Assembly (NCBI GenBank): GCA_029265615.1
Contig: JAJUIB010000004.1
Span: forward strand, 1-64,000
Origin: Spirochaetota bacterium
GTDB taxonomy: Bacteria > Spirochaetota > Spirochaetia > Treponematales > Rectinemataceae
Reading direction: 5' to 3'
DNA length: 64,000 bases
The first letter of the stretch is position 1. Every line of letters begins with the position of its first letter. The position numbers were made by a program, and so were the translations under genes. Below are positions 25,111 to 34,446 of the stretch, one piece after another. The notes under the pieces were generated by a model. It was not told the origin of the DNA. It was given only the letters and a program-made list of their open reading frames with translations, and made no database searches.

Positions 25111-26388
25111 ATGTTGACTAACGAGACTCGCCAAAGCTACCTGGCCATTCTCGAGAGCGAGCTCGTGCCCGCCCTCGGTTGTACGGAGCCCATAGCCGTC
25201 GCGTTTGCCGCGGCTTCTGCCCGCAAGCTCCTTGGCCGTTTCCCCGAGCGGCTCGAGGTCTGGTGTTCCGGCAATATCATAAAGAACGTGAAAGGTGTCA
25301 CCGTGCCAAATACGGGCGGGCTTAAGGGGGTCGATGCGGCGGCGATCGCCGGGGTGGTCGGCGGCGATCCAGAGCTCGAACTTCGGGCCCTCGAGTCGCT
25401 CGGCCCCGCGGAGCAGCGCGCGACGCGCGAGCTTTTAGCCGCGGGGTTTTCGCGCACCTTTCTTGTCGAGGGGGTGGAAAATCTTTATATCGAGGTGAAG
25501 GCCTTTGCGGGCCATGAGAGCGCCGAGGTGCTGGTGAAGGATGCACACACTGCTATTGCGCGGCTCGTCCGCAATGGAGAAACGCTTCTCGACCGCTCGG
25601 ACAAGACCGCCTGCCCCTCCTGCCCCGGATGCGACCGCTCCGGGCTCAATCTCCGCGACATTCTGGCTTTCGTCGAGGGCGTCGAAGTTTCGGAGCTTGA
25701 AGGGACAATCGGTAGGCAGATCGTGCTCAACACCGCCATCGCCGATGAGGGGCTTGCGCGGCCCTATGGCGTTGAGGTTGGCCGCACCCTTCTCAAGCGC
25801 TACGGGGATGACCTCCGCACGCGTGCGCGCGCTCGCGCTGCGGCCGGCTCGGATGCGCGGATGAGCGGCTGCGCGCTTCCCGTGGTGATAAACTCGGGGA
25901 GCGGCAACCAGGGCATGACGATCTCCCTTCCCGTGATCGAGTATGCGCGCGAACTCGGTGCGGGAAAGGAGCGGCTCTATCGCGCTCTTGCCCTTGCGAA
26001 TCTGCTTGCCGTCCATCAGAAGCGCTACATCGGCCGACTCTCCGCCTATTGTGGCGCGGTGAGCGCCGCGGCATCTGCCGGCGCGGCGATTACCTGGCTC
26101 TGCGGCGGCGATTACGCCGCGGTTGCCCGCACGGTGACAAACACGATCGCGAACATCGGCGGCATGGTCTGCGACGGCGCCAAGCCTTCCTGCGCTGCGA
26201 AAATAGCCTCCGCCCTCGATGCGGCGATTTTCGCCCACGAGCTTTCCGCGGAAGGCAAAGTCTTCGGCGAAGGCGAGGGGCTTGTGAAAGGCGACGTAGA
26301 GGCGACCATTGCGAGTGTCGGGCGCATGGGCGGGGCGGGCATGCGCGGCACCGACCTCGAGATACTCAAGCTTATGATCGCACCCTAG
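25111..26388 (+). CDS. L-cysteine desulfidase / L-serine dehydratase alpha-like protein (UPF0597)
   Basis: 425 residues, full length. Cysteines likely to hold a catalytic [4Fe-4S] cluster are present: LGCTEPIAVAFA (C24), MSGCALPVVINSGSGNQG and GGMVCDGAKPSC. It most likely splits L-cysteine to pyruvate, ammonia and sulfide, or acts on L-serine. The ATG at 25111 follows GAGAGG. The upstream in-frame extension is unusually Cys-rich (ARCVAFFSCCGR) but has no family match. The gene stands alone, divergent from the GGDEF gene. Confidence 0.85.
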   Translation: MLTNETRQSYLAILESELVPALGCTEPIAVAFAAASARKLLGRFPERLEVWCSGNIIKNVKGVTVPNTGGLKGVDAAAIAGVVGGDPELELRALESLGPAEQRATRELLAAGFSRTFLVEGVENLYIEVKAFAGHESAEVLVKDAHTAIARLVRNGETLLDRSDKTACPSCPGCDRSGLNLRDILAFVEGVEVSELEGTIGRQIVLNTAIADEGLARPYGVEVGRTLLKRYGDDLRTRARARAAAGSDARMSGCALPVVINSGSGNQGMTISLPVIEYARELGAGKERLYRALALANLLAVHQKRYIGRLSAYCGAVSAAASAGAAITWLCGGDYAAVARTVTNTIANIGGMVCDGAKPSCAAKIASALDAAIFAHELSAEGKVFGEGEGLVKGDVEATIASVGRMGGAGMRGTDLEILKLMIAP

Positions 26389-26422
26389 CCCTCAGGGCCC
26401 TTCGTGCATAGCGCCGCGGAAT

Positions 26423-26453
26423 GCCCGCCCTGCAGGCGCGCCGCAGGGCGGGC
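26423..26453. terminator. 11-bp perfect hairpin between convergent genes
   Basis: GCCCGCCCTGC, 9-nt loop, GCAGGGCGGGC. It lies between the desulfidase stop (26388) and the small membrane protein stop (26485). There is no T-tract, so it may serve both strands as a transcript-end hairpin. Confidence 0.5.
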
Positions 26454-26484
26454 GCTACCACAAAGCGGGCGCCGCGCAGCGGCA

Positions 26485-26742
26485 CTATTCCCGGATGTAG
26501 ACCGATCCGAATAGGTTGGTGAGCGCGTAGAACTCCCGCGGATTGCCCTCGATGTCGATGAACTTCACATGGAACTTCGCTTTGTTGTCACCGGGCGCCC
26601 AGGGACCGAGCAGGGTCCAGTGAACGGAAAGCTCCTTTGCATTGCCGTAGCGGCTTGCGACATAGTCCCGCACCTTGTCCATGCACACCGCAAGGTTTAA
26701 GACCAGCAGAACGAGGCCGATGACGATCGCGAAAAGGAGCAT
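26485..26742 (-). CDS. Small single-pass membrane protein of unknown function
   Basis: 85 residues. An N-terminal hydrophobic helix (LLFAIVIGLVLLVLNLAV) is followed by a soluble region with an aromatic-rich end (EFYALTNLFGSVYIRE). No family recognised. It begins 2 bp after the transketolase stop on the same strand, so it is very probably translated from that transcript. GC content and codon use look like the neighbours. Confidence 0.65.
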   Translation of the reverse strand: MLLFAIVIGLVLLVLNLAVCMDKVRDYVASRYGNAKELSVHWTLLGPWAPGDNKAKFHVKFIDIEGNPREFYALTNLFGSVYIRE

Positions 26743-26744
26743 CC

Positions 26745-28730
26745 TTAAGCCTCCGTGCCGGGCCGCTTGATCATCGCGGCAAGTGCCTCCGCGGTGAAAC
26801 CGAGGTGTCGTGCAACCTCGTCCGCGGGTCCCGATTCACCGAAGCGCTCGATGGAGAGGATGTCCGCGGGACGTGCGAGCCGCTCCCAGCCCATCCCGAC
26901 GCCCGCTTCCGCGACGACAACTCGGGCCTTCGCGGGGATGAGCGCTTCGCGGACGGGATCGGGCTGGGCGAAAAAGAGTTCGCGCGAGGGCATCGAGACG
27001 ATGCGGATGCCATCGCAGGCCCCATCTTTGCGGATGAGCTCGAGTGCATCGAGGGCAAGCGCGACCTCGCTGCCCGTCGCGACGACAACGGTCTCGGGTA
27101 GGTCGGCGGAGTTCCGCACGACGTAGGCGCCCAGATGCATCGTGACCGCCCACTCAGGATCGTCTTTCTCGAAAACGGGGAGATTCTGCCTGCTCAGACA
27201 GAGCACGGTCGGACCCTGTCGGTGCTCCATGGCCATGCTCCAGGCGGCCGCGGTTTCCTCGGCGTCGGCGGGTCTGAGGACAAGGACATTCGGCATGGCG
27301 CGGATGGAGGCAAGCTGCTCGATGGGTTGATGGGTGGGGCCGTCCTCGCCGAGGTAGATCGAGTCGTGCGTCAGTACATAGACGACGGGAAGCTTCATGA
27401 GCGCGGCGAGGCGGAGCGAGGGCCTGAGATAGTCAACAAAAGACAAAAAGGTCGCAACAAATGGCCTGAAGCCGAGGAGGGCCAGGCCATTCGCGATGGC
27501 TGCCATGCCGTGTTCGCGAACACCGAAGTGGATCATGCGACCTTTCCGTTCGGCGGCGCTGAAGACGCCCCCCGGGATCTGGGTGACGTTGGGGCCGGTG
27601 AGATCTGCCGAACCGCCGACAAAACCGGGATAGGCGGCGGCGACCGCTTGAATCGCCTTGCCCGAGGCGTTCCGCGTCGCGATTTTGTCGCCTTTCGCGA
27701 ATCCGGGGAGATCGAGCGCCTTGGTCGCCCTTCCCTCGAGGAGGGCCGCAAGTTCGGCGGCGAGCTCAGGCTCCTCGTTCTTCCATGCGGCAAAATCCGC
27801 CTCCCATGCCTCGCGGCGTTTTTGCTGTTCGATGCGACGCTGCGCGAAATAGGCGTAGGCTTCCGGGGCGACCCAGAATTTGCCTTCGGGGATTCCAAGG
27901 CCGACCTTGGCTTTTGCAAGTTCCTCAGGGCCGAGGGGCGCGCCATGGACGCCGTGTGTGCCCTGTTTGGTGGGGGCGCCCTTGCCAATGACGCTTTTGA
28001 GGATGATGAGGCTCGGACGCTTTTCGTCCGCCTTGGCTGCCGCGGTCAGGCGCTCAAGGTCGGACCAGTTGTACATGTCGCCCCGCAGTACCTGCCAGCC
28101 ATAGGCTTCGTAGCGCTTTGCGACGTCTTCGGTGAATGCGACCTCGGTCGAGCCGTCGATGGTGATCGCGTTGGAATCGTAGTAGACGATGAGTTTTCCC
28201 AGGGCGAGGTGTCCGGCAAGCGAGGAGGCCTCCGCCGCGACGCCCTCCATGAGGCAGCCATCGCCCGCAAGGACGTAGGTGTAGTGGTCGAAGATGCGGC
28301 GCTTTTCTGTATTGAAGCGGGCGGCGAGCATCGCCTCGCCGATCGCCATGCCGACCGCGTTCGCGATGCCCTGGCCAAGGGGGCCTGTCGTCGTTTCGAC
28401 GCCGGGCGCCATGCCGTATTCTGGGTGACCTGCGCAGGGGCTACCGATTTTGCGGAAGCGCCTGATGTCCTCGAGGGAAATTCCGTAGCCCGCGAGGTGG
28501 AGCAGGGAATAGAGGAACATCGAACCGTGACCTGCAGAGAGGACGAAGCGATCGCGATCGAGCCAGGTGGGAGCGGCAGGATCCTGCTTCATGGCCTCAC
28601 CATAGAGAAAGGCACCGAGTTCGGCGCAGCCCAAGGGGAGTCCGGGATGGCCCGAATTGGCCTCCTGGATCGCGTCCATGGAGAGACTCCGGACGGAAAG
28701 GGCGATCTTCTCGAGGGACTTCGTATCCAT
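26745..28730 (-). CDS. tkt: Transketolase
   Basis: 661 residues, full length. Thiamine-diphosphate-binding region GDGCLMEGVAAEASSLAGHLALGKLIVYYD, N-terminal SGHPGLPLG, HTGP-type substrate region (LTHDSIYLGEDGPTHQPIEQLA) and the pyrimidine-binding domain FGVREHGMAAIANGLAL. It links the pentose phosphate pathway with glycolysis. AAGGAG lies about 9 nt before the ATG at 28730. Confidence 0.97.
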   Translation of the reverse strand: MDTKSLEKIALSVRSLSMDAIQEANSGHPGLPLGCAELGAFLYGEAMKQDPAAPTWLDRDRFVLSAGHGSMFLYSLLHLAGYGISLEDIRRFRKIGSPCAGHPEYGMAPGVETTTGPLGQGIANAVGMAIGEAMLAARFNTEKRRIFDHYTYVLAGDGCLMEGVAAEASSLAGHLALGKLIVYYDSNAITIDGSTEVAFTEDVAKRYEAYGWQVLRGDMYNWSDLERLTAAAKADEKRPSLIILKSVIGKGAPTKQGTHGVHGAPLGPEELAKAKVGLGIPEGKFWVAPEAYAYFAQRRIEQQKRREAWEADFAAWKNEEPELAAELAALLEGRATKALDLPGFAKGDKIATRNASGKAIQAVAAAYPGFVGGSADLTGPNVTQIPGGVFSAAERKGRMIHFGVREHGMAAIANGLALLGFRPFVATFLSFVDYLRPSLRLAALMKLPVVYVLTHDSIYLGEDGPTHQPIEQLASIRAMPNVLVLRPADAEETAAAWSMAMEHRQGPTVLCLSRQNLPVFEKDDPEWAVTMHLGAYVVRNSADLPETVVVATGSEVALALDALELIRKDGACDGIRIVSMPSRELFFAQPDPVREALIPAKARVVVAEAGVGMGWERLARPADILSIERFGESGPADEVARHLGFTAEALAAMIKRPGTEA

Positions 28731-28900
28731 GCGTGGTGCTCCTTGGGGGGCTCGTGCGGCCCCATAGACAGCATACTACAAGGAATCGGCCCGCCTGCTC
28801 AACCGATGCGCGGAGTGCTAAGGATTTGACGGCGTAGCGGGCCGCCGCCTATCATTGACCTGCGTCCTCATGTTCATGCACGCGGATCACGGAGGAGATC

Positions 28901-30769
28901 GTGAAGAACAAGCCCCGCGCCTACCGCCTCATCATCCTCGCCGCGGCGCTCGCGTTCGTCGCTTTTGCGTCGGTGTTCCTCGTCGCCATGCGGGACGCCG
29001 CGGTTTCGCCTGTAGCCCTCGTTCTGCCCCTCGCCGTCGCCGGGAGCGCTTTTCTTCTTGGCGCCCTTTTCGCGGTGGGGAGTCTTGGGCGCAATTTTGC
29101 CACACCGCTCACCACGCTCGCCCAGGGCGATGACGCGGAACCGTATGAACGCGCCCTTGCCGCACTCGGCGCCTCGCCGCTCAACGGCCTCATACGCTTC
29201 ATGCTACTCGTGCTCGCCTATCTTGCGGCCATAGGCTTAGGCGGCGGGGCCTTCGGCCTCTCTCGCGAGCTTGCCGGGGCGGCTCATCTCTTTCTTCTGT
29301 CCATCGGGATGCTCGCCGCATCCTTCGCCTTCGTGCTCGCTGACAAACTCGTCCTCACGACGCTTCTTTCCCAGGGGGTGACGCGCTATCCCTCCTCGCT
29401 CCGCGAAGCGCGCCAGCGGCGAAAAAACTTCATCATTCCCCTTTTTATGTCGCTCATGTCCCTGCTTTTCGCTTTTTCCCGTTCGCTCATGCTTTTTGCA
29501 CGGGCCCCCGAGGGTGCCCGCATTGGCTACTATGCGGCGGGGGTCTTTCTGCCAGCGCTTTTTTACTTTTCCGTTGTCATCGTTCTGCTCGCCATTTGGA
29601 GTTCGAGTACGGCCCTGCTCTACCGTTCGGTTCACGCGCAGCTCGAGGGGCTTTCTCAAGGGGAGCGCGACCTTCGCTCTCGCGTCCGCGTGGGCTCGGT
29701 CGACGAGATCGCCTTTATCGGCGGGATGGTGAATGCGTTCTGCGACGGCTTGGCCGAGGGCATCCGTAACCTTGAGCGACTGTATGCGGAGCTGTCGGCA
29801 GTTCAGGGGGAGCTCATCGAAGGAATCGGCGCCTCTTCGTCGGCGGCTGTCGACATCGGCACGAGCGTCGCGGGGGCGATCGAGGCGATCGGCCGTGGGG
29901 ATGAGGCGCTACAGGCCGTTCTCGCCCAGTCGCGCGAGCTTGCCGCGCTCGCATCGGATCTTGCGGGAAAGGCGCGCGACCAAGCGACCGGCCTTGCGGC
30001 ATCGCGTGCGCGCATCGGTGAGGTACTCGCGGATGTCGGCAGCCTTGCGAGCCGGGCATCGAGTGCCGCCGAAAAGTCCGCTGAGCTTGCGGTAACGCTC
30101 GAGGCGGGCGAGGCCGCGATCCGGGCTTCCGCGGATGCGGCCAACGCAGTGGCGCAGCGCGGCGCAGACCTTTCGGAGATCAACAGACTTATCGCCGCCG
30201 TCGCCGCGAAGACGAACCTGCTTGCGATGAACGCCGCGATCGAAGCGGCGCATGCCGGTGAAGCGGGCGCGGGTTTTAGCGTTGTCGCCTCAGAAATACG
30301 CGCCCTTGCGGAATCGACGGCGGAGCATACGCGGCGCAACAAGGAGAGTCTTGCGGAGATACTCGGCCTCATACGTGGCGCGCTCGAATCGGCCGAGCGT
30401 GCGGGGGCCGCATTTGCCGCGCTCAAGGCCTCCTCGGCCTCGGTCAACACGCTCCAGGCGGATGTTGCGCGCGCGATGGGCGCCGAAGAGGAACGGAGTC
30501 GCGAGATCCTTGGCCTTCTTGCGGCGACCGAGGATCTCGGGCGGGGCGTTGCGGACGCGGCCCGCGCGCTCGACGGCATCGCGGAAAAGCTCGCGTCGGG
30601 CTTCGAGCGTGCGGCGAGCTCCTCGGCGGATGCGACCCGCCGTGCGCAGGCGATGCGTGAACGCTCCGAGGAGCTTACGCGCGCGACGCAGAAGGCGGAT
30701 GCGCTCGCCGCCCGCGTCGCCGAGCTCGATGAGCGCATGGCTGCCTTTGTCAGGTCTTTCAAGACCTAA
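28901..30769 (+). CDS. Methyl-accepting chemotaxis-type protein with six-helix membrane sensor
   Basis: 622 residues. Six membrane helices fill the first ~235 residues with only short loops, so there is no large periplasmic ligand domain. A HAMP-like stretch follows (about 235-300), then a coiled-coil signalling domain whose tip reads IAAVAAKTNLLAMNAAIEAAHAGEAGAGFSVVASEIR in outline, the conserved CheA/CheW contact region. It probably senses a membrane or intracellular cue and feeds the chemotaxis kinase. The start is GTG with GGAGGAG 5 nt upstream. No CheR/CheB genes are nearby. Confidence 0.85.
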   Translation: MKNKPRAYRLIILAAALAFVAFASVFLVAMRDAAVSPVALVLPLAVAGSAFLLGALFAVGSLGRNFATPLTTLAQGDDAEPYERALAALGASPLNGLIRFMLLVLAYLAAIGLGGGAFGLSRELAGAAHLFLLSIGMLAASFAFVLADKLVLTTLLSQGVTRYPSSLREARQRRKNFIIPLFMSLMSLLFAFSRSLMLFARAPEGARIGYYAAGVFLPALFYFSVVIVLLAIWSSSTALLYRSVHAQLEGLSQGERDLRSRVRVGSVDEIAFIGGMVNAFCDGLAEGIRNLERLYAELSAVQGELIEGIGASSSAAVDIGTSVAGAIEAIGRGDEALQAVLAQSRELAALASDLAGKARDQATGLAASRARIGEVLADVGSLASRASSAAEKSAELAVTLEAGEAAIRASADAANAVAQRGADLSEINRLIAAVAAKTNLLAMNAAIEAAHAGEAGAGFSVVASEIRALAESTAEHTRRNKESLAEILGLIRGALESAERAGAAFAALKASSASVNTLQADVARAMGAEEERSREILGLLAATEDLGRGVADAARALDGIAEKLASGFERAASSSADATRRAQAMRERSEELTRATQKADALAARVAELDERMAAFVRSFKT

Positions 30770-30783
30770 TGGGCTTCGGCCGC

Positions 30784-32766
30784 CTATGTCGCGCCCAGGG
30801 GTGGGAGCGCATCATACGCGGGAGTTCCCTCCGCCGCCTCGCCACGGGCGTCAACGGCATCGGCCGGTGCGGGCGCGCCGCCGACATTTTCGCCCCTTTC
30901 GCGAAGCGACTCGCGGAGGGCTTCGAGCACGAGGGCGGCGCGCTTTTCACCGAGGCCGCCTGCCTTGGCCAGAGCGGCCGCGTCGGCGGCGGCGACCGCT
31001 TCGAGAGAGCCAAAGACGCGCATAAGCCGTGCTGCGCGCGCCTTGCCCAAGCCCTCAATGCTTTCAAGAATGCCGAACTTGAGTTCCGAGGCGCGAAGTC
31101 GCTGGTTTAAGCCGGTGGCGAAGCGATGGGTTTCGTCGCGGACGGCGACGAGGACGCGGAGTGCCGGGGAGTCCTTCGGGAGGATGACGGGGGCCGCGCG
31201 GCCGGGGAGGTAGAGCTCCTCGTTTTGCTTGGCGAGGCCGGCGAGGTCGGAGTCGACGCAGAGGGCCTCGAGTATCTCGCGTGCGGCGGAGACCTGGCCT
31301 GCGCCGCCGTCGACGAGGATGAGGTCGGGAAGCTCCGCTCCCTCGTTGACGAGCTTCGTGTAGCGCCGCGCGACGGCCTCGCGAATGGCGCCGAAATCGT
31401 CCACGGCGCCGCCGAGCGAGCGTATCTTGAAATATCGGTAGTTTTTCTTGTCGGGGACGCCATTTTTGAAGGAGACGAGCGAGGCGACTGTGTGTTTGCC
31501 ATGCAGCTGCGCAATGTCGAAGCCCTCGATGCGCTCGGGTAGTCGCGAGAGCCCGAGCGCGGCCTTGAGCTCCTCGAGGGCGGGGAGGTCGCCGAGTTCA
31601 CGGCGCCTTTTGGTAAGCTCTTCGCGCGCGTTTTGGAGGGCGAGGGCGAGGGCTGCGGCGTGACGGCGTTCCACCTCCGCCTCCTCGCCGGGGAGTGCGA
31701 AGGCGACATCGCGTCCGAACGTTCGGCCGAAGAACTCGGCGACAAGAGAAAGACCTTCGGGCTTTTCGGGGAGGAATATCCGCGCAGGTGGCAGGCGGGC
31801 TTCGGAGTAGTAGACGGTGAGGAAGGCCTCGAGGGCCTCTGCTTCGGTGCCGTAGGAGCGACTCCTGAAGACGTCGCGTCCTACGAGCTTCCCCTCGCGC
31901 ATCTGGAGTACGGCGAAGACGATGAGGTCGCCATCCGCGGCCCAGGCTATGTAATCCCGGGCCGCCGGGTCGAAATCAACGGCGCTCGCCTGGCCGGCGA
32001 AGAGTTCGATCGCGGTGACCGCGTCGCGCAGGCGCGCCGCCTCCTCGAAGCGGAGGCCCTCCGCGGCGCTGGCCATACGTCCGCGGAGATCGGCGAGGAG
32101 CGCGTCGGTCTCGCCTGAAAGGAGTTTTTTCACTTCCTCGACGTGGAGGGCGTACTCGGTCTCCGTTATGCGGCCCGCGCAGGGCGCACAGCAGCGGCCG
32201 ATATGGTAATACATGCACGGCGCGGCGCGTTTTTTGAGCGTCGCGCAGCGGCGCAAGGGGAAAAGGCGCCGGATGAGATCGAGGTAGGTGTCGATGGTCT
32301 CCGCGCTCGGAAAGGGGCCGAAGTAGAGGCTCCCGTCATTGATAATGCGTCTGGTGCGGAAGACGCGGGGGAAGGGCTCGTTCGTAACGCGGATGCTCGG
32401 ATAGGTTTTTCCATCTTTGAGGTTGATATTGTACTTGGGCGAGTGCTCCTTGATGAGGTTGTTCTCTATGAGGAGGGCTTCGTACTCCGAGGGGGCGAGT
32501 ATCCACTCGATGGTCTCGACCCGGGCGAGGAGATGCCTCGTCTTGAGGTCTTTTCTCCCACTGAAGTAGGAGGATAGGCGGTTTTTCAGTACCTTGGCCT
32601 TGCCAACGTAGATGATGGTGCCCTCTCCGTCGCGCATGATGTAGACGCCCGGTTCGGCTGGCGCCTGCTTGGCGAGGGCGCAAAGCCGTGTGCGCCGATC
32701 GCGCGATGCGGAATCAGGCGGTGGCGGGCCCGAGGGGGCTTCCTTCGCCGCTTTAGAACGAGTCAT
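30784..32766 (-). CDS. uvrC: Excinuclease ABC subunit C
   Basis: 660 residues. GIY-YIG nuclease at the N-terminus (PGVYIMRD ... IIYVGKAKVLKNRLSSYF), UVR interaction motif around SAAEGLRFEEAARLRD, the RNase H-like second nuclease domain (GFDIAQLHGKHTVAS; LILVDGGAGQVSAA) and C-terminal helix-hairpin-helix repeats (ESIEGLGKARAARLMRVFGS). It makes both incisions in nucleotide excision repair. The ATG at 32766 fits the family; upstream is a leaderless-type promoter. It is convergent with the chemotaxis gene and divergent from the LamG gene. Confidence 0.95.
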   Translation of the reverse strand: MTRSKAAKEAPSGPPPPDSASRDRRTRLCALAKQAPAEPGVYIMRDGEGTIIYVGKAKVLKNRLSSYFSGRKDLKTRHLLARVETIEWILAPSEYEALLIENNLIKEHSPKYNINLKDGKTYPSIRVTNEPFPRVFRTRRIINDGSLYFGPFPSAETIDTYLDLIRRLFPLRRCATLKKRAAPCMYYHIGRCCAPCAGRITETEYALHVEEVKKLLSGETDALLADLRGRMASAAEGLRFEEAARLRDAVTAIELFAGQASAVDFDPAARDYIAWAADGDLIVFAVLQMREGKLVGRDVFRSRSYGTEAEALEAFLTVYYSEARLPPARIFLPEKPEGLSLVAEFFGRTFGRDVAFALPGEEAEVERRHAAALALALQNAREELTKRRRELGDLPALEELKAALGLSRLPERIEGFDIAQLHGKHTVASLVSFKNGVPDKKNYRYFKIRSLGGAVDDFGAIREAVARRYTKLVNEGAELPDLILVDGGAGQVSAAREILEALCVDSDLAGLAKQNEELYLPGRAAPVILPKDSPALRVLVAVRDETHRFATGLNQRLRASELKFGILESIEGLGKARAARLMRVFGSLEAVAAADAAALAKAGGLGEKRAALVLEALRESLRERGENVGGAPAPADAVDARGEAAEGTPAYDALPPLGAT

Positions 32767-32774
32767 AGTGTACG

Positions 32775-32804
32775 ATAATAGATATACGAAGGAATGCGCA
32801 ACAA
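32775..32804 (-). promoter_or_regulatory. Promoter for near-leaderless uvrC mRNA
   Basis: Minus strand TTGTTG (32804-32799), 18 nt, TATTAT (32780-32775), then 8 nt to the ATG at 32766. The -35 lies inside the start of the divergent gene. Confidence 0.45.
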
Positions 32805-34446
32805 GGGAATAGCCGTCATCGCCGCCGCGCTTATCGCGGCTTCGCCCCACATGCTTCTCTCTGTCGGGGCTACGCCGATCCAGTCGACAGCTACGTCACC
32901 ATGGGTTCTCGAGGGGCCCGAGGAGCGTATCGAGCTCGTTGCTGGAGGGGGGGCATGGCTTCTCGGCCCCAAGGGCGGTGTCGCGTATACCGAGCCTGCC
33001 GCGCGGCGGCGGGTCCCACTCGTCGGCGCCTGGGAAACCTCGGGGCTTGTCCCCCGTCCGGGCTATCGCGGGGCGAGCGAATACCAGCTCGCCCATGCGG
33101 CGTACCGCGCCGACGAGAGTACCGACCTTCTCCTGCACTTCGACGAGAGCTCCGCCCGCGACGAGGCGGGAAGGTATGAGGTCCGTGCTGGCGCCGACTT
33201 CTCGATTGACGTGTCGCGGGCACTCCTGGGGCTTGGTGCGGCTTCCTTTCGCGGCAAGGGATCGGGGCTTTCCCTCGTGCCCGGGCCCGGTGCGCTTCTT
33301 GGAAAAGATTCGCGCTTCGGCGACTTTTCCATCGAGTTCTGGCTCTATCCCGCCAATGCCGAGAACGGCGAATCGATCCTGCTCTGGCAGTCGCTTCGGA
33401 AGGTCCCCGGAGGGGCCGTGTCTCAGCGACTTTCCTGTTCCATCGCGGCGGGACGCATGACCTGGACGCTCGAGAACTTTTTCGAGCGCCCCGGCGCCGC
33501 GACCATCGCCGCCGCGGCGACCCGGTTCGAGCTTCGCGCGCGCTCGCCGCTTGTGCCGCGCGTCTGGTCGCACCACCTTCTCCGATTCGACGGCGATACG
33601 GGTCTTCTTGAATACGCGATCGACGGCGTCACGGAGGCGGTGGCTTACGCGACGGACTCGGGCCGCGAGGGCGGCGGTGCCTCCGTATTCTCGCCCGCGA
33701 TGGGCGCTGCGTCACGTCTTTCGATCGGCGAGGGCTATGCAGGGCTCCTCGATGAATTCCGCATAACGCGGAAGTTCGTCGAGCGTCCGACGCTCTCCCC
33801 GTACGCACGCGAGGGTGGCCGCGTCGTCTCGCCCGTCGTCGATCTCGGCTACGGCAACAGCCGCATTGTTGCGATCGAGGCGACGGTCCGTGCGTCGTCA
33901 AACGCGGGCGTCGAGCTCGCCTACCGCGTGGCGGATGACTGGGCGGGCTGGCGCGATGAAGACCCCGCCTGGGTACCCTTTCGCCCCGGCGAACCTTTTT
34001 CGAAACCAGTTCGCGGGCGTTATGTCCAGCTGCGGGCGGACCTTTTCCCCGATGGAACGGGCCGCCTTGGCCCGGGCCTTTCGGGGCTCGCGATCCGCTT
34101 TGTGCCCGACCCGCCGCCTCCGCCGCCGGCCCGCGTTCAGCTCGTAGCCCGCGACGGGGCGGTGGAGGTTCGCTGGTCGCGCGTGCCCGAGGCCGACGTA
34201 GCTGGCTATCTCATCTACTACGGCGATGCGCCTGGTGAATACCTCGGGACGGGCGCCGCCGAGGGACCGAGCCCGGTCGACGCGGGCAAGGCGCTCTCGT
34301 TCACGCTTTCAGGCCTCCCGAACGGGAGGCTCGTCTACGTCGCCGTCGCGGCCTATGATGCGGCCGCCCAGGCGGGGCAGGCGGTATCCCGCGCCGGCGA
34401 GTTCTCCGAGGAGCGCTCAGCCCGGCCCTCAAGGACTGCGCAATGA
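32794..34446 (+). CDS. Exported LamG/concanavalin-like and fibronectin type III protein
   Basis: 550 residues. N-terminal signal peptide (MRNKGIAVIAAALIAASPHMLLSVGA). A LamG-like region spans about 105-330 (LLLHFDESSARDEAGRY; FSIEFWLYPANAENGESILLW; GLLDEFRITRKF), followed by a region with DLGYGNSRIVAIEATV. A proline hinge (DPPPPPPARVQL) leads to a C-terminal fibronectin type III domain (EVRWSRVPEADVAGYLIYYGDAPGEY). It is probably periplasmic or outer-surface and binds carbohydrate or protein. AAGGA precedes the ATG. Its stop overlaps the TPR gene start (ATGA), so the two are translationally coupled. Confidence 0.75.
   Translation: MRNKGIAVIAAALIAASPHMLLSVGATPIQSTATSPWVLEGPEERIELVAGGGAWLLGPKGGVAYTEPAARRRVPLVGAWETSGLVPRPGYRGASEYQLAHAAYRADESTDLLLHFDESSARDEAGRYEVRAGADFSIDVSRALLGLGAASFRGKGSGLSLVPGPGALLGKDSRFGDFSIEFWLYPANAENGESILLWQSLRKVPGGAVSQRLSCSIAAGRMTWTLENFFERPGAATIAAAATRFELRARSPLVPRVWSHHLLRFDGDTGLLEYAIDGVTEAVAYATDSGREGGGASVFSPAMGAASRLSIGEGYAGLLDEFRITRKFVERPTLSPYAREGGRVVSPVVDLGYGNSRIVAIEATVRASSNAGVELAYRVADDWAGWRDEDPAWVPFRPGEPFSKPVRGRYVQLRADLFPDGTGRLGPGLSGLAIRFVPDPPPPPPARVQLVARDGAVEVRWSRVPEADVAGYLIYYGDAPGEYLGTGAAEGPSPVDAGKALSFTLSGLPNGRLVYVAVAAYDAAAQAGQAVSRAGEFSEERSARPSRTAQ

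Noticed and set aside
27135-28829. 564-codon open frame antisense to transketolase
   Set aside because: Shadow of the tkt codon pattern; no domain or ribosome site.
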